Part shown: positions 22,969 through 32,464 of the stretch, piece after piece
How positions within the stretch are numbered: position 1 is the stretch's first letter
Layout of the letters: each line of letters opens with the position of its first letter
NCBI GenBank assembly: GCA_965214055.1
Contig: OZ243931.1
Coordinates: 2,108,001 to 2,172,000 of the forward strand
Reading direction: 5' to 3'
From: WTGA01 sp965214055
Lineage (GTDB): Bacteria > Pseudomonadota > Gammaproteobacteria > Arenicellales > Poriferihabitantaceae
Length of the DNA: 64,000 nucleotides
The notes under the pieces: generated by a model
What the model saw: the letters and a program-made list of their open reading frames with translations, nothing else
Told to the model about the DNA's origin: nothing
Database searches by the model: none
Position numbers and translations under genes: made by a program

Positions 22969-23892
22969 ATGATTGCCTACATTATCCGACGTATTCTGGT
23001 CGGCATTCCGACCATTTTAGCCCTGGTCATCTTTTCTTACCTGCTCATTGTAGCGGCTCCAGGCAGCCCTTTTGTTGGAGAACGACCCCTGCCACCCGAT
23101 GTGCTTGCGAACATTGAAGCCCGATATGGTTTGGACCGGCCGCTTGCGGAACAGATACTGGGCTATGTCTGGCGGATTATCACTGAATTTGATTTTGGGC
23201 CATCGTTTGCCTATCAGGACCGCACGGTCACCGATATTATTCTGCAGGGTTTTCCGGTCACACTGACCTACGGTTTCCTGGCTTTTCTGGTTAGCGTACT
23301 GGTCGGAGTGACTCTCGGTGTTGCGGCGGCTATTCGGCAAAATACCTGGCTGGACTATTTGGCAGTCGGTGTCTCGATCGGTGCCCAAGCACTGCCCAAT
23401 TTTGTGATGGCTCCGATACTGGTTCTGGTCTTCACGCTTTGGCTGGGCTGGTTGCCGGGAGGCGGTTGGCAAGGTGGCCAGCTTCCTTACCTGATCATGC
23501 CGGTCATTGCACTTTCCACCAGTTTTATGGCATCCATTGCCCGCATCACCCGGTCATCCATGCTGGAAGTGCTCAATGCCGACTTTATCCTTACGGCCCG
23601 TGCCAAGGGCCTGGGGTTTGGCCGGGTCATATTCTTTCATGCCCTGAAGCCGGCCATGCTTCCGGTGGTTTCCTATCTCGGCCCGACCTTTGTTGGCATG
23701 ATTACCGGTTCCGTGGTTATTGACATGTATTTTTCGACAGGGGGAATCGGACAGTTTTTTGTGAATGCAGCCATCAATCGTGACTATCCACTCATAATGG
23801 GAATCACCATTCTTACCGGTTGTCTGACGGTCACGTTCAACCTGGTTGTGGATGTGCTCTACGCCTGGATAGACCCCCGGATCCGCTATTGA
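22969..23892 (+). CDS. oppB: Oligopeptide ABC transporter permease, OppB type
   Basis: 307 residues with the OppB opening YIIRRILVGIPTILALVIF, a periplasmic loop (RYGLDRPLAEQIL), six predicted membrane segments and the EAA loop RARAKGLGFGRVIFFHALKPA-type sequence near residue 210. It starts 4 bp after the oppA stop. It forms the inner-membrane pore with OppC. Confidence 0.92.
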   Translation: MIAYIIRRILVGIPTILALVIFSYLLIVAAPGSPFVGERPLPPDVLANIEARYGLDRPLAEQILGYVWRIITEFDFGPSFAYQDRTVTDIILQGFPVTLTYGFLAFLVSVLVGVTLGVAAAIRQNTWLDYLAVGVSIGAQALPNFVMAPILVLVFTLWLGWLPGGGWQGGQLPYLIMPVIALSTSFMASIARITRSSMLEVLNADFILTARAKGLGFGRVIFFHALKPAMLPVVSYLGPTFVGMITGSVVIDMYFSTGGIGQFFVNAAINRDYPLIMGITILTGCLTVTFNLVVDVLYAWIDPRIRY

Positions 23893-23911
23893 TGGGCAAT
23901 CAGAAAGCAGA

Positions 23912-24835
23912 ATGATTTTTCCCGTCCAGGCGCGTGTCGATGCCGCAAGCAGAGTGACTTCGTCTGATGGGCGATCACTCTGGCAGGATTCCCGGGCCCG
24001 GTTCATGCGCAATCATGCTGCAATCGGAAGTACGGTTCTTCTCGCACTGATCTGTCTCTACGCACTGTTTGCACCGGTTTCAAGTGGATGGTCAGGAGAA
24101 TCGATCGATTGGAATGTGCTTGGGGATGTTCAATTGAAAGGGCGCCCCTCATTGGAGATGGGGCATTTTTTCGGCACCGATGAATTGGGGAGAGACATTT
24201 TTGTTCGCACTGCAATGGGAGCCCGTGTTTCATTGATGGTAGGTGTGTTCGGTGCGCTGGTTGCCGTGATCGTGGGGACATTCTATGGCACCGTGTCCGG
24301 ATACATTGGTGGGGTTACAGACAGTATTATGATGCGAATCGTTGATATATTGATGTCCATTCCATTCATGTTTGTACTAATTTTGCTGTTGATGGTTTTT
24401 GGACGGTCAGTGATTCTCCTGTTTATCGGAATAGGGCTGGTTTCATGGCTGGATATGGCGCGAATCGTCCGTGGCCAGACCATAAGTCTTAAGCAGGAAG
24501 AGTTCGTGGAACATGCCGTGGTCACTGGAATTTCACCGCTGATAATCATATGGCGTCATATCATTCCGAATCTTCTGGGGGTGGTGATTGTCTATGCGAC
24601 GCTGTTGATTCCCAACATGATTTTGTATGAAAGTTTCATCAGTTTTCTCGGGCTGGGAGTCCAGGAACCAAATACCTCCCTGGGAGCACTGATTAACAGC
24701 GGTGCCTCTCAAATGCAGTACGGCACTCTATGGCAAATCGGTTTTCCGCTGTTCTTCTTCATCAGCACGCTTTTGGGATTTTTCTTTGTTGGGGACGGTT
24801 TGCGTGATGCACTGGACCCCAAGGACGATCGGTAA
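23912..24835 (+). CDS. oppC: Oligopeptide ABC transporter permease, OppC type
   Basis: 307 residues. A cytoplasmic N-terminus of ~40 residues is followed by one membrane segment, then HFFGTDELGRDIFVRTAMGARVSL, the signature of OppC/DppC proteins, and five more segments. The EAA-like loop (VTGISPLIIIWRHIIPNLLG) contacts the ATPases. Its TAA is directly abutted by the GTG of oppD. Confidence 0.92.
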   Translation: MIFPVQARVDAASRVTSSDGRSLWQDSRARFMRNHAAIGSTVLLALICLYALFAPVSSGWSGESIDWNVLGDVQLKGRPSLEMGHFFGTDELGRDIFVRTAMGARVSLMVGVFGALVAVIVGTFYGTVSGYIGGVTDSIMMRIVDILMSIPFMFVLILLLMVFGRSVILLFIGIGLVSWLDMARIVRGQTISLKQEEFVEHAVVTGISPLIIIWRHIIPNLLGVVIVYATLLIPNMILYESFISFLGLGVQEPNTSLGALINSGASQMQYGTLWQIGFPLFFFISTLLGFFFVGDGLRDALDPKDDR

Positions 24836-25807
24836 GTGGACCTGCTGCAGACCCGAAATCTCTCGGTCACCTTTTCGACTGCAGATGGCCCTGTACACGC
24901 CGTCAACGACATCAGTTTCAGTCTGCGCAGGGGGGAAATACTCGCTATCGTCGGGGAAAGTGGTTCGGGCAAGAGCCAGACTGCGTTTGCGATCATGGGG
25001 CTGCTTGCCCGAGGTGCATACGCGGCGGGTTCGATCCGGTTTGACGGGAAAGAAATCCTGGGTCTTTGCGAGGCCTCAATGGCCCAGGTCCGGGCCAGAG
25101 ATATCGCGATGATCTTCCAGAACCCGATGACCTCGCTGAATCCGTACAAACGAATTTCAAGCCAGATGACAGAAGTACTCCGGTTGCATCAAAAACTGTC
25201 AAAATCCGAAGCACGCTTTCAGTGCATTGAAATGTTGAAATCGGTCAACATAGCGGACGCGGAAATCCGGTTTGACCAGTTCCCGCATGAATGTTCAGGG
25301 GGGATGCGTCAACGTATCATGATAGCCATGTCGCTGCTTTGTCGACCCAGAATACTGATTGCTGACGAACCGACTACCGCACTTGATGTCACCATGCAGT
25401 CACAAATTGTTGAGTTGCTGAAGTCCATTCGACAGGCTTATGACATGACCATTTTGCTGATTACCCATGATCTTGGTTTGGTGGCAGGATGCAGTGACCG
25501 GGTCATGGTGATGTATGGCGGGAGGGTGATGGAAACCGCACCGACCGAAGGTATATTTACTGCTCCGGTTCATCCTTATACTGCCGCGCTTCTTGAAGCG
25601 GTTCCCCGCCTCGACCGCGACGTCTCCGAGCTGTATTCAATCTCCGGAAACCCGCCGAACATGTTGGGCCCCCTGTTGGAAGGCTGCCCTTTCCATCCCC
25701 GCTGTCCGCTTGGAGACCAGGAATGTTCCACACGGATTCCGGGGGTCAGCCGATCCGGCGCGCGATCATGGGCTTGCTTTAAAAGGCACGGAGGTAGCCG
25801 GCCGTGA
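24836..25807 (+). CDS. oppD: Oligopeptide ABC transporter ATPase, OppD type
   Basis: 323 residues, GTG start. Walker A is GESGSGKSQ, Walker B ILIADEPTTALDV, signature CSGGMRQR, and the switch histidine is in LLITHDLGLV. A C-terminal cluster with four cysteines (CPFHPRCPLGDQEC...ACFKR) is the usual Opp/Dpp iron-sulfur or zinc-type motif. It hydrolyses ATP as a heterodimer with OppF. Overlaps oppF by GTGA. Confidence 0.93.
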   Translation: MDLLQTRNLSVTFSTADGPVHAVNDISFSLRRGEILAIVGESGSGKSQTAFAIMGLLARGAYAAGSIRFDGKEILGLCEASMAQVRARDIAMIFQNPMTSLNPYKRISSQMTEVLRLHQKLSKSEARFQCIEMLKSVNIADAEIRFDQFPHECSGGMRQRIMIAMSLLCRPRILIADEPTTALDVTMQSQIVELLKSIRQAYDMTILLITHDLGLVAGCSDRVMVMYGGRVMETAPTEGIFTAPVHPYTAALLEAVPRLDRDVSELYSISGNPPNMLGPLLEGCPFHPRCPLGDQECSTRIPGVSRSGARSWACFKRHGGSRP

Positions 25808-26808
25808 AACCGCTGCTGAAAGTCGAGGATCTCAAGATTGACTTTACCGTCCCCGGACAGGGGAGCTGGCCGTGGTCTGCGCCCCGGATATTGTCCGCCG
25901 TAGACGGGGTTTCCTTTTGTCTGAAAGAACGGGAGTCTCTGGGTATTGTCGGTGAAAGCGGTTCGGGCAAGACAACGCTTGCACGTTCAATCGTCGGGAC
26001 CGTGAAGCCGACCTTTGGAAAAATCTATTGGAAAGGGAAGGACCTCGCCACGGTAAGCCAACGGTCGCGGTATGCCATTCGTGGTGACATGACAATGATT
26101 TTTCAGAATCCCCTGTCAGCGCTGAATCCACGGATGACCGTGGGCAGGATCATTGGTGAGCCGTTGCAGACCCATCATCCCAACCTGTCATCATCAGAAG
26201 TATCACACCAGGTAGGGACCATGATGGAGAGAGTCGGATTGCTTCCCAATCTGGTTAATCGCTACCCCCACGAATTTTCCGGGGGCCAGTGCCAACGGGT
26301 TGGAATCGCCCGGGCACTTATATTGAAGCCAAAGCTCATCATCTGCGATGAACCCGTTGCTGCCCTGGATGTGTCCGTTCGGGCGCAAGTCGTGAACCTG
26401 CTATGTGATTTGAAGAACGAGTTTGGGTTATCTCTTATTCTTATTACGCATGACCTGAGCCTGGTGAAGCATCTCGCCGACCGTGCCCTTGTTATGTATC
26501 TTGGTCGCATGGCCGAAGTCGCGCCATCAGACCGGTTGGTTCGCAAACCGCTTCACCCGTATTCCCGTGCGCTTATATCCTCTGTGCCGGTCCCCGATCC
26601 CGTTGTTGAGCGCAAACGCCCTCGACAACTTCTCGAGGGTGAGATTCCTTCGCCGATTTCTCCTCCCCTGGGTTGTGCATTTGAGAGCCGTTGTCCGCGA
26701 GCCCTCAATCGCTGTGCCAGTCAACCTCCCCGAATGAGAGAAATTTCAACGGATCATGTGGTGGCTTGCCACAATCAGCTAGATCCCGGTGCCGACAATG
26801 AGGGATAA
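25804..26808 (+). CDS. oppF: Oligopeptide ABC transporter ATPase, OppF type
   Basis: 334 residues, GTG start. Walker A GESGSGKTT, signature FSGGQCQRVGIA, Walker B LIICDEPVAALDVSV, switch LITHDLSLVKH. The C-terminal cysteine pattern CAFESRCPRALNRC matches OppF/DppF. Last gene of the operon. No terminator hairpin is obvious downstream; the mobile-element-like debris begins within 60 bp. Confidence 0.93.
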   Translation: MKPLLKVEDLKIDFTVPGQGSWPWSAPRILSAVDGVSFCLKERESLGIVGESGSGKTTLARSIVGTVKPTFGKIYWKGKDLATVSQRSRYAIRGDMTMIFQNPLSALNPRMTVGRIIGEPLQTHHPNLSSSEVSHQVGTMMERVGLLPNLVNRYPHEFSGGQCQRVGIARALILKPKLIICDEPVAALDVSVRAQVVNLLCDLKNEFGLSLILITHDLSLVKHLADRALVMYLGRMAEVAPSDRLVRKPLHPYSRALISSVPVPDPVVERKRPRQLLEGEIPSPISPPLGCAFESRCPRALNRCASQPPRMREISTDHVVACHNQLDPGADNEG

Positions 26809-26861
26809 AAACCTGTTTCAGCCGGGACAGGAGCTGGGGGTATGGACGAAGTTGTTCAGGA

Positions 26862-26886
26862 CCCCCACCTCCACTCTGAAGTGCAA
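26862..26886 (-). repeat. IS-end-like motif, copy 3 (inverted)
   Basis: Complement reads TTGCACTTCAGAGTGGAGG followed by TGGGGG, matching 10817 best. With the copy at 21224 it brackets the opp operon in inverted orientation. Confidence 0.4.
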
Positions 26887-26894
26887 TCCTGCAC

Positions 26895-27145
26895 GAGACC
26901 CGCCGCTATCCTGAAATGAGGGTGTAGCCCACCAGCCGGGAGCGAGTTGTTGCATGGCGTTTGGTAACGGACGTCGTGAAGCGTACACAGCGGGTGGTGA
27001 AGCGGCGTGATTGAGCCTTGATATTTCGTAAGCATTCGGCAAGCGTGTGATGGTCCACTGAATCGGACGTAATTGAGGGGAGTCTGCGGAGTCCTCGTAC
27101 TCGTTGTTTATGGTGTTCTGACTGCCCGGATTGGGGAGTTGTCAC
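26895..27145 (+). mobile_element. Possible group II intron-like 5' fragment (decayed)
   Basis: A structured-looking stretch (GTTGCATGGCGTTTGGTAAC, TGAAGCGTACACAGCGGG, TGAATCGGACGTAATTGAGG) whose antisense translation resembles spurious proteins often annotated over group II intron domain I. No reverse transcriptase, domain V or 3' end is present. The assignment rests on recollected similarity only. Confidence 0.25.
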
Positions 27146-27230
27146 GGGTATGGGCATTCTCGAAATCCCTGTGCCGGCCAATCAAATTTATGTAATAATC
27201 AATAAAATATATAAATATTAATTTATCAGT

Positions 27231-27258
27231 AATAATTCAATTAATTAATTGAATTATT
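27231..27258. repeat. 28-bp A/T palindrome
   Basis: AATAATTCAATTAA followed by its exact complement. Within 350 bp upstream of the GS-like gene; a possible operator or simply low-complexity DNA. Confidence 0.5.
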
Positions 27259-27580
27259 CATAATATAGCGATATATTACTTCGCGTACAGGAAAATTGGT
27301 TGGGGCGGATGCCCGGGAATATTGGTGAAAGACGTTTTGTTCTGGTTGGGAAAAATCGGGAAAGGTGTTTCTTGAAGACCGACTTGACCGGGTGATGACC
27401 GGGAGTTTGATATAAAGTTTGAAAATATCTTCCAATGCCGTCCACAATCTCCCGTTTTAAAGCCATGACTATCCAACCACAGGTGCTGGGATAAAATATT
27501 TCTGCCAAAATGGCAGGCTTTAGGGTGTTCACTGACCACACCTGAATTCATTACAAACCTTCAATCCAGAGAAAAGTTGA

Positions 27581-29005
27581 ATGAGCAATATTTACCACGA
27601 AAATTACGAGGATGCGCTTCCGGACCCAAAACGTGTAGCCCAGGAAAAAAAGAAACTTGAAGAGGCTGGAGTCAAGTATATTTTCTCTTGCTGGATCGAT
27701 ATGCACGGCATTCCGAAGACCAAACCCGTCCCCATGAGTGATTTCGAATTGTTGTGTATGGGGAAAGGACCCCAGTTTGCGGTTCATTCGGTTTCATTCG
27801 TACCGGACCTTGGGCCAGCCGATTCAGACCAGATTTCCTTGCCCGACCTGGACAGCTTGGTGATTTGTCCCTGGGACAGAACCATTGCGTGGGTGTTTGC
27901 TGATTTGTGGTGGGAAGGAAAGCCGTACAATCTGTGTCCGCGACAGACGCTCAAACGGGCGGTGCGAGATGCCGCAGAGCAGGGCTATGCGATGTACGCC
28001 GGGATCGAACCCGAATTTATCGTCATGACTTGGGATGAAAATGGCCAGCCTGTCAAGGCATTCGATGATGATCCGTTGCCAGGGCAGGGATTGCGACCCC
28101 GCCGGCAGGCCTTTGGGTATGATGTGGAATATACGACGGATTCCATGGCCTTTCTGGGGGAACTGATCGATATTGTCGAGGACCTGGGCTGGAATATGCA
28201 TGATGTGGTGGCAGAAGGTGCGTATTCCCAATTCGAGCTGGATTTCCATTATACCGACGTTCTGGATATGGCAGACCGATTGGTCTTCCTGCGCGTGCTG
28301 ATTAAGGAGATTTCCAAGAAACACGGCATGTTCGCTACGTTTATGCCCAAACCCACCACCGGGGACTGGCGTTCCGGTGCCCATATGAATACGTCGATTC
28401 AACGAACGGATAATTTGGGTGTGAATATTTATGAAGGCGAAAATGGGGAATGGAGTGAAGAGGTGTTTCATGCGTTGGGCGGAATTTTAAAGCACGGTGC
28501 GGCCATTACTGCCATCGCTTGCTGCACTGTGAATTCCTACAATGGGCTGGTGCCAAGGGTTGGTGGATTCGAAGGTGGTACCTTTACCTGGGCACCCACG
28601 CACATGGCATATGGCCAAAACAATCGCTCGGCGATGTTGCGCCTTCCCCAGGCCCGGTTTGCCATTGAAAACAGGGCGGCGGACCTGTGTATGAACGTGT
28701 ACCTGGGGCTGGGTATGATGTTGGCTGCATCGGTAGAGGGATTGGTCAACAAGATCGATCCGGGCCCATCCCTGGATGAAGATTTGTATGTCATGGATGA
28801 AGAGGAGAAGAAAAAGCGTTCGTTGACTCGCTTGCCGAGAAATTTGCTGGAAGCGACGGAACAGCTGGGTCAAAGTGAATTGGCAGAGAAGGTTTTGGGT
28901 AAAACCCTGCTGAATTCAATCCTCGCATACAAGACCGATGAATGGGAGCGGTATCACCAGACGGTGACCGACTGGGAGGTACAGGAATACCTCAGACTGT
29001 ACTAA
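27581..29005 (+). CDS. Glutamine synthetase-like ligase (type III/GlnT-related)
   Basis: 474 residues. Ligase motifs in order: IEPEFIV (glutamate/metal), GAYSQFELDF, MPKPTTGDWRSGAHMNTS, NSYNGLVPR, NNRSAMLRLP and ENRAADLCMNVYL. The usual GSGxHxHxS has become SGAHMNTS, so the second histidine is Asn. The family makes glutamine or gamma-glutamyl amides from glutamate, ATP and an amine. Next to guanidine-degrading genes a gamma-glutamyl-amide ligase capturing released methylamine-type amines or ammonia is plausible (inference). It is monocistronic, with a strong terminator right after the stop. Confidence 0.85.
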   Translation: MSNIYHENYEDALPDPKRVAQEKKKLEEAGVKYIFSCWIDMHGIPKTKPVPMSDFELLCMGKGPQFAVHSVSFVPDLGPADSDQISLPDLDSLVICPWDRTIAWVFADLWWEGKPYNLCPRQTLKRAVRDAAEQGYAMYAGIEPEFIVMTWDENGQPVKAFDDDPLPGQGLRPRRQAFGYDVEYTTDSMAFLGELIDIVEDLGWNMHDVVAEGAYSQFELDFHYTDVLDMADRLVFLRVLIKEISKKHGMFATFMPKPTTGDWRSGAHMNTSIQRTDNLGVNIYEGENGEWSEEVFHALGGILKHGAAITAIACCTVNSYNGLVPRVGGFEGGTFTWAPTHMAYGQNNRSAMLRLPQARFAIENRAADLCMNVYLGLGMMLAASVEGLVNKIDPGPSLDEDLYVMDEEEKKKRSLTRLPRNLLEATEQLGQSELAEKVLGKTLLNSILAYKTDEWERYHQTVTDWEVQEYLRLY

Positions 29006-29042
29006 TGGGGCGTATGACCGCTCCTTTTCGGTCAAGATCATG

Positions 29043-29082
29043 GCGTTGCAACGGGGTATGTTACCCGTTGCAACGCTCTTTT
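29043..29082 (+). terminator. Strong intrinsic terminator after the GS-like gene
   Basis: GCGTTGCAACGGG pairs perfectly with CCCGTTGCAACGC over an 8-nt loop, followed by TCTTTTC. Confidence 0.88.
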
Positions 29083-29132
29083 CGCAGTGTCTGACAACCC
29101 CCTGGAATGGGATGCGTGGGTGAGCCGTCTGG

Positions 29133-29900
29133 TTAATCCGATCTGCTTTCCAGGTACGATTCAATAATCTCAAGCAGGCGACTTCGGTCAAAACTGGGGT
29201 CATGGCCCGCGTGAACGACCTTGACCGGCAGTGACCTCAGTCGCTCCATGGTTTTTACGTATTCCGAAACACTGGAATCTTCAAGCCCATCAAGCAGGGG
29301 GCCGTCATAGACCGCATCGCCTGAAAAAAGAATGCCGGTGGATTTTTCCCACAACCCGATACTCCCCGGGGAGTGTCCCGGCAGGTGCAGCACCTCAAAG
29401 ACACGATTGCCCAAGTCAACGACATCGCCTTCTTCCACCAGCCATGTCGGTGCAGCTGGCTGTACCGTGTAGCGGGACGGATCATACCCCTCCCATGGAT
29501 AGGCGGTTATCAGTTCCTCTTTCAGGGGATAACCGACCTCGGTCATATATTGAAGAAACGAGGGGTCGTAATCCTTCGCTGACAGTGATCCGAAAGCCAC
29601 GGGGTGAGCCATTGCGTGTTGTTCTTCGCGGTGGCCGATTCGGACATTGAACTCATGCATTCCTCCCATATGGTCCATGTGACTGTGTGTCGCCAAAGCG
29701 ATGATGTCTTTTTGCAGGAGGTCACGTGCGGCTTTTCTCAGGCTGCATATTCCCAGGCCGGTATCCACAAGCAAATCCCGGTCCCGGCCCCGCACATGCC
29801 AAATATTGCAACGCAATACGGGGTCGACCATGGGCTCCCACAACAACGTGATTTCTTCATCCACCTGTTTTCTCTCAAACCAGTGGTCTGCAATTCGCAT
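29133..29900 (-). CDS. MBL-fold metallo-hydrolase
   Basis: 255 residues with the metallo-beta-lactamase core: LVDTGLGI, THSHMDHMGG (metal ligands H-x-H-x-D-H), LPGHSPGSIGLW (third histidine), LFSGDAVYDG and HAGHDPSF. This is a complete metal site. Substrate unknown; thioester, lactone or cyclic amide hydrolysis are all within the family. It is convergent with the GS-like gene and lies downstream of the LysR gene on the same strand, 66 bp away, so they may be cotranscribed. Confidence 0.87.
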   Translation of the reverse strand: MRIADHWFERKQVDEEITLLWEPMVDPVLRCNIWHVRGRDRDLLVDTGLGICSLRKAARDLLQKDIIALATHSHMDHMGGMHEFNVRIGHREEQHAMAHPVAFGSLSAKDYDPSFLQYMTEVGYPLKEELITAYPWEGYDPSRYTVQPAAPTWLVEEGDVVDLGNRVFEVLHLPGHSPGSIGLWEKSTGILFSGDAVYDGPLLDGLEDSSVSEYVKTMERLRSLPVKVVHAGHDPSFDRSRLLEIIESYLESRSD

Positions 29901-29966
29901 GGCGATCAGCCTGTTTCTGAAACAAGGATCAAGGGTGACTTTCCCGATTGTACAGAAAATCCTGCC

Positions 29967-30953
29967 TCAAAGCGCTTTTGGCCGGTACGGCTCTCTTTTT
30001 TCTGATCCGGTTTGCCCTGCCCGGGTCGTCTCATCAGGGGGTTGATTCCATGGTCTCACGACTTCGTCAAGAAAGTACTGCAGGGCCAGGCGTTCCGGTA
30101 TTTTCGGGTGGGTAATGATGTAGATATCCAGTGTAAGTGTGTTCAGCACCGGGGTGATCGGCCATAGTACATTTTGCCGCACTTCTCTTTCAGTGAACCC
30201 TTCGGGGAGAAAACAGATTCCGGCACCCGAAAGGGTTAAACGTTTCGCTTCTTCCAGGCTGGAGGAAATCCCGCCGGTCTGATGACCCAGATTGTACTTT
30301 AGACGGAATTTGGTCAGTTGTTCGGGTTCGTCATTCCCCGTGAGAACAAATTTTTCTTTCGACAGTGCCATGAAATTATTTTCGGTCTTCCCAAAAAGAG
30401 GATGATCCGAATTGCAATAGACCCGGTGTTTTTCCCTGAACAGATGGTTGTAGTTCAATTCCCGGTGCCGGGTGCTCACGGGAGCAATGCCAATGTCAAT
30501 ATTGTTTCTCAGGATGGCGGTTGATATCCCCTCCCAGGGAACAATATCGATGTCCAGCTCAATATAGGGATAGCGGCGAATGTAGCGACTGAAAATTTCA
30601 TCCAGTTCCGGGCTTACCAGGTTGCTGATCATCTGGATTTTTAACTGCCCATGAATTTCTTCCGAGAGGTTGTCCAGCTTGTTCGGAATTTCATCCACTT
30701 TACTGTAAATGCTGTTGCAGTATTCGATGAGAATCTGGCCTTCGTCCGTCAGCTTGAAACCCGCCGGACCCCGAATACAAAGTCGGACTCCAAGCTCACT
30801 CTCAAGCCTTTTCAGGGAGTGGCTGATGGTGGATTGCTTTCGTGACAGGGCGATGGAAGCGGCTGTCACTCCCTTGGCCTGGGCAATTTCATTGAAAGTC
30901 TTCAGCAGGTTCCAGTCCAGGGACCGGGCGAATTTGGTGCGTGTAATCGTCAT
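29967..30953 (-). CDS. LysR-family transcriptional regulator
   Basis: 328 residues. The N-terminal winged HTH shows FNEIAQAKGVTAASIALSRKQSTISHSLKRLESELG, followed by the linker helix and an effector domain (GQLKIQMISNLVSPELDEI...). It is divergent from the binding-protein gene at 31258, the classical LysR arrangement, so that transporter/gdmH unit is its likely target. The C-terminal ~25 residues are basic and may be a family-specific tail. Confidence 0.9.
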   Translation of the reverse strand: MTITRTKFARSLDWNLLKTFNEIAQAKGVTAASIALSRKQSTISHSLKRLESELGVRLCIRGPAGFKLTDEGQILIEYCNSIYSKVDEIPNKLDNLSEEIHGQLKIQMISNLVSPELDEIFSRYIRRYPYIELDIDIVPWEGISTAILRNNIDIGIAPVSTRHRELNYNHLFREKHRVYCNSDHPLFGKTENNFMALSKEKFVLTGNDEPEQLTKFRLKYNLGHQTGGISSSLEEAKRLTLSGAGICFLPEGFTEREVRQNVLWPITPVLNTLTLDIYIITHPKIPERLALQYFLDEVVRPWNQPPDETTRAGQTGSEKREPYRPKAL

Positions 30954-31257
30954 AATCTTTTGGCACCCTTCAAGCTGTATCCCAGACCTTCCCGTAAGGC
31001 ATATTCCCGGAATCTGGACTAAACATTGATAAAATCTATGTTATAAATGCAAAAACGGGGGTTTATTCCCCCTGTTCATCTGTGATTAAGTATACCAGAC
31101 AGTATTGGGTGTGGTCCTGATTCAGTTGAAGCGGCCCCGTTGTGAGGTGTAGAAACCTTGTCATCGAAAAGGACCATAAAAGGGGATGGGAACCGTGGCT
31201 GAATCAGATTCAAGCACCTGGGGTGTCATTGAATCATGTTGAAAACCGGAGGTGGTT
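30954..31257. promoter_or_regulatory. Divergent regulatory region, LysR gene / binding-protein gene
   Basis: 304 bp without a gene. A T-N11-A type LysR box could lie here but none is unambiguous. CCGGAGGTG (31247-31255) is the ribosome-binding site of the plus-strand gene. Confidence 0.4.
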
Positions 31258-32397
31258 ATGAAAAAACTGTATAATTTGTGTTTATTCGTGGTGATGCTGG
31301 TCATCACCGTCCAACCCGGTAGTGTCTTTGCGAATGAAAAGGTAAACATCGCCATCATTTCGTTTTCTCCCTATGCCCCCTGGTATATTGTCCAGGAAAA
31401 GGGGTTGGCGAAGGGGGTGGACCTTGAGGTGCAGATCATCGAAGACATTACCGCGAAAAATGCAGCGATATCCGGTACGGAACTACAGTGCATGATGAAT
31501 ACCCTGGATTCACTGGTCGTCGCTGCCGCTGCGGATGTTCCGGTGAAGGTGATCGCGATTCCGGCAATGTCCTATGGTCTGGATGAAATGGTTGTTTCTG
31601 AAGGCATTGCTTCGGTGGATGATTTCCCGGGAAAAAGCTACGGGGCGGATTACGCTTTTCTCAATCACATGTGGATGCTGCTGACGCTGAAGAAGGCGGG
31701 AATTGCGTATGACCAGTTGTCGCACAGCATCCTGCTTCCTCAGGACAGTGCCGCCGCTTTTGTCAGTGGTGCACTGGATATTGATGTCAACTATATCCCA
31801 TTCTCAAAACAATCCCTGGACAGGCCTGGGTCCCGTGTCCTGAAAACCAGCCGCTCGGACAAGACATGGGAACGGGGGCTGATATCGGAATCCATAGCCT
31901 GTAATACCCAATGGTTGAGTGAAAACCCGGAGACGGCGAAGGAACTGTTGCGGGCCTGGTTTGAAGCGGTGGACTGGTGGAAAGAAAATCCGGAGGAAGG
32001 AAATGAAATCATCGCCACCGGACTGGATTGGCCGGTCAGCGATGTTCGGTTAACTCAAAACGGGGCGGTCATGCTGAACCTTGACCAGAACCTCGGGGCA
32101 TTTGGAGCAGGGGGTGCCCCGGTGTGTGCGAGCATGCCCGAAAATATTGATCCCGCTCCACCAGAACCCAGTGGTTGGGGCAATGAATTGTTTGGCGGCG
32201 CCCCGGACTGTACTCCCGGATACCTCCTTGAAACCTGGGATCTTTTCGGGGATATTTACATCGAAGCCGGGGTGATGGATAACAAGGCGGACTCTGATGC
32301 GGGGCTGGATTCATCCATCCTGGAGGCGTTACAGGCGGATGGAGTCGGTGACCGGTATACGTCGAACAAGTGGATCGGCCGGCTGGGTGCTGAATGA
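31258..32397 (+). CDS. NitT/TauT-type ABC transporter substrate-binding protein (1)
   Basis: 379 residues from ATG 31258. The signal peptide is residues 1-25 (cleavage near VFANE). The mature sequence NIAIISFSPYAPWYIVQEKGL and NTLDSLVVAAAADVPVKVIA fits the nitrate/sulfonate/thiamine-precursor binding family. Four cysteines lie in the C-terminal half. No permease or ATPase follows; the complete transporter at 45-48 kb carries its own, similar binding protein. It may feed that permease with a second ligand. It is 68 bp upstream of the guanidine hydrolase gene, which suggests a guanidino ligand. Confidence 0.82.
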   Translation: MKKLYNLCLFVVMLVITVQPGSVFANEKVNIAIISFSPYAPWYIVQEKGLAKGVDLEVQIIEDITAKNAAISGTELQCMMNTLDSLVVAAAADVPVKVIAIPAMSYGLDEMVVSEGIASVDDFPGKSYGADYAFLNHMWMLLTLKKAGIAYDQLSHSILLPQDSAAAFVSGALDIDVNYIPFSKQSLDRPGSRVLKTSRSDKTWERGLISESIACNTQWLSENPETAKELLRAWFEAVDWWKENPEEGNEIIATGLDWPVSDVRLTQNGAVMLNLDQNLGAFGAGGAPVCASMPENIDPAPPEPSGWGNELFGGAPDCTPGYLLETWDLFGDIYIEAGVMDNKADSDAGLDSSILEALQADGVGDRYTSNKWIGRLGAE

Positions 32398-32464
32398 GCC
32401 CGATTCCCGGATACCGCATTGTTGGTGAATACGTTCACTGAATCGAATCTTGAAGAGGGGTATT

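Larger units (their letters stand above)
26809..27580. other. Non-coding stretch: element debris, then the A+T-rich upstream region of the GS-like gene
   Basis: No credible gene. 26862-27145 resembles decayed mobile DNA. 27180-27290 is strikingly A+T-rich and holds a 28-bp palindrome. 27290-27580 is the presumed leader of the glutamine-synthetase-like gene, in which I recognise no riboswitch. Confidence 0.5.

Noticed and set aside
26906..27181. A 91-codon minus-strand frame downstream of oppF
   Set aside because: Resembles spurious proteins annotated over structured mobile RNA; no ribosome-binding site.
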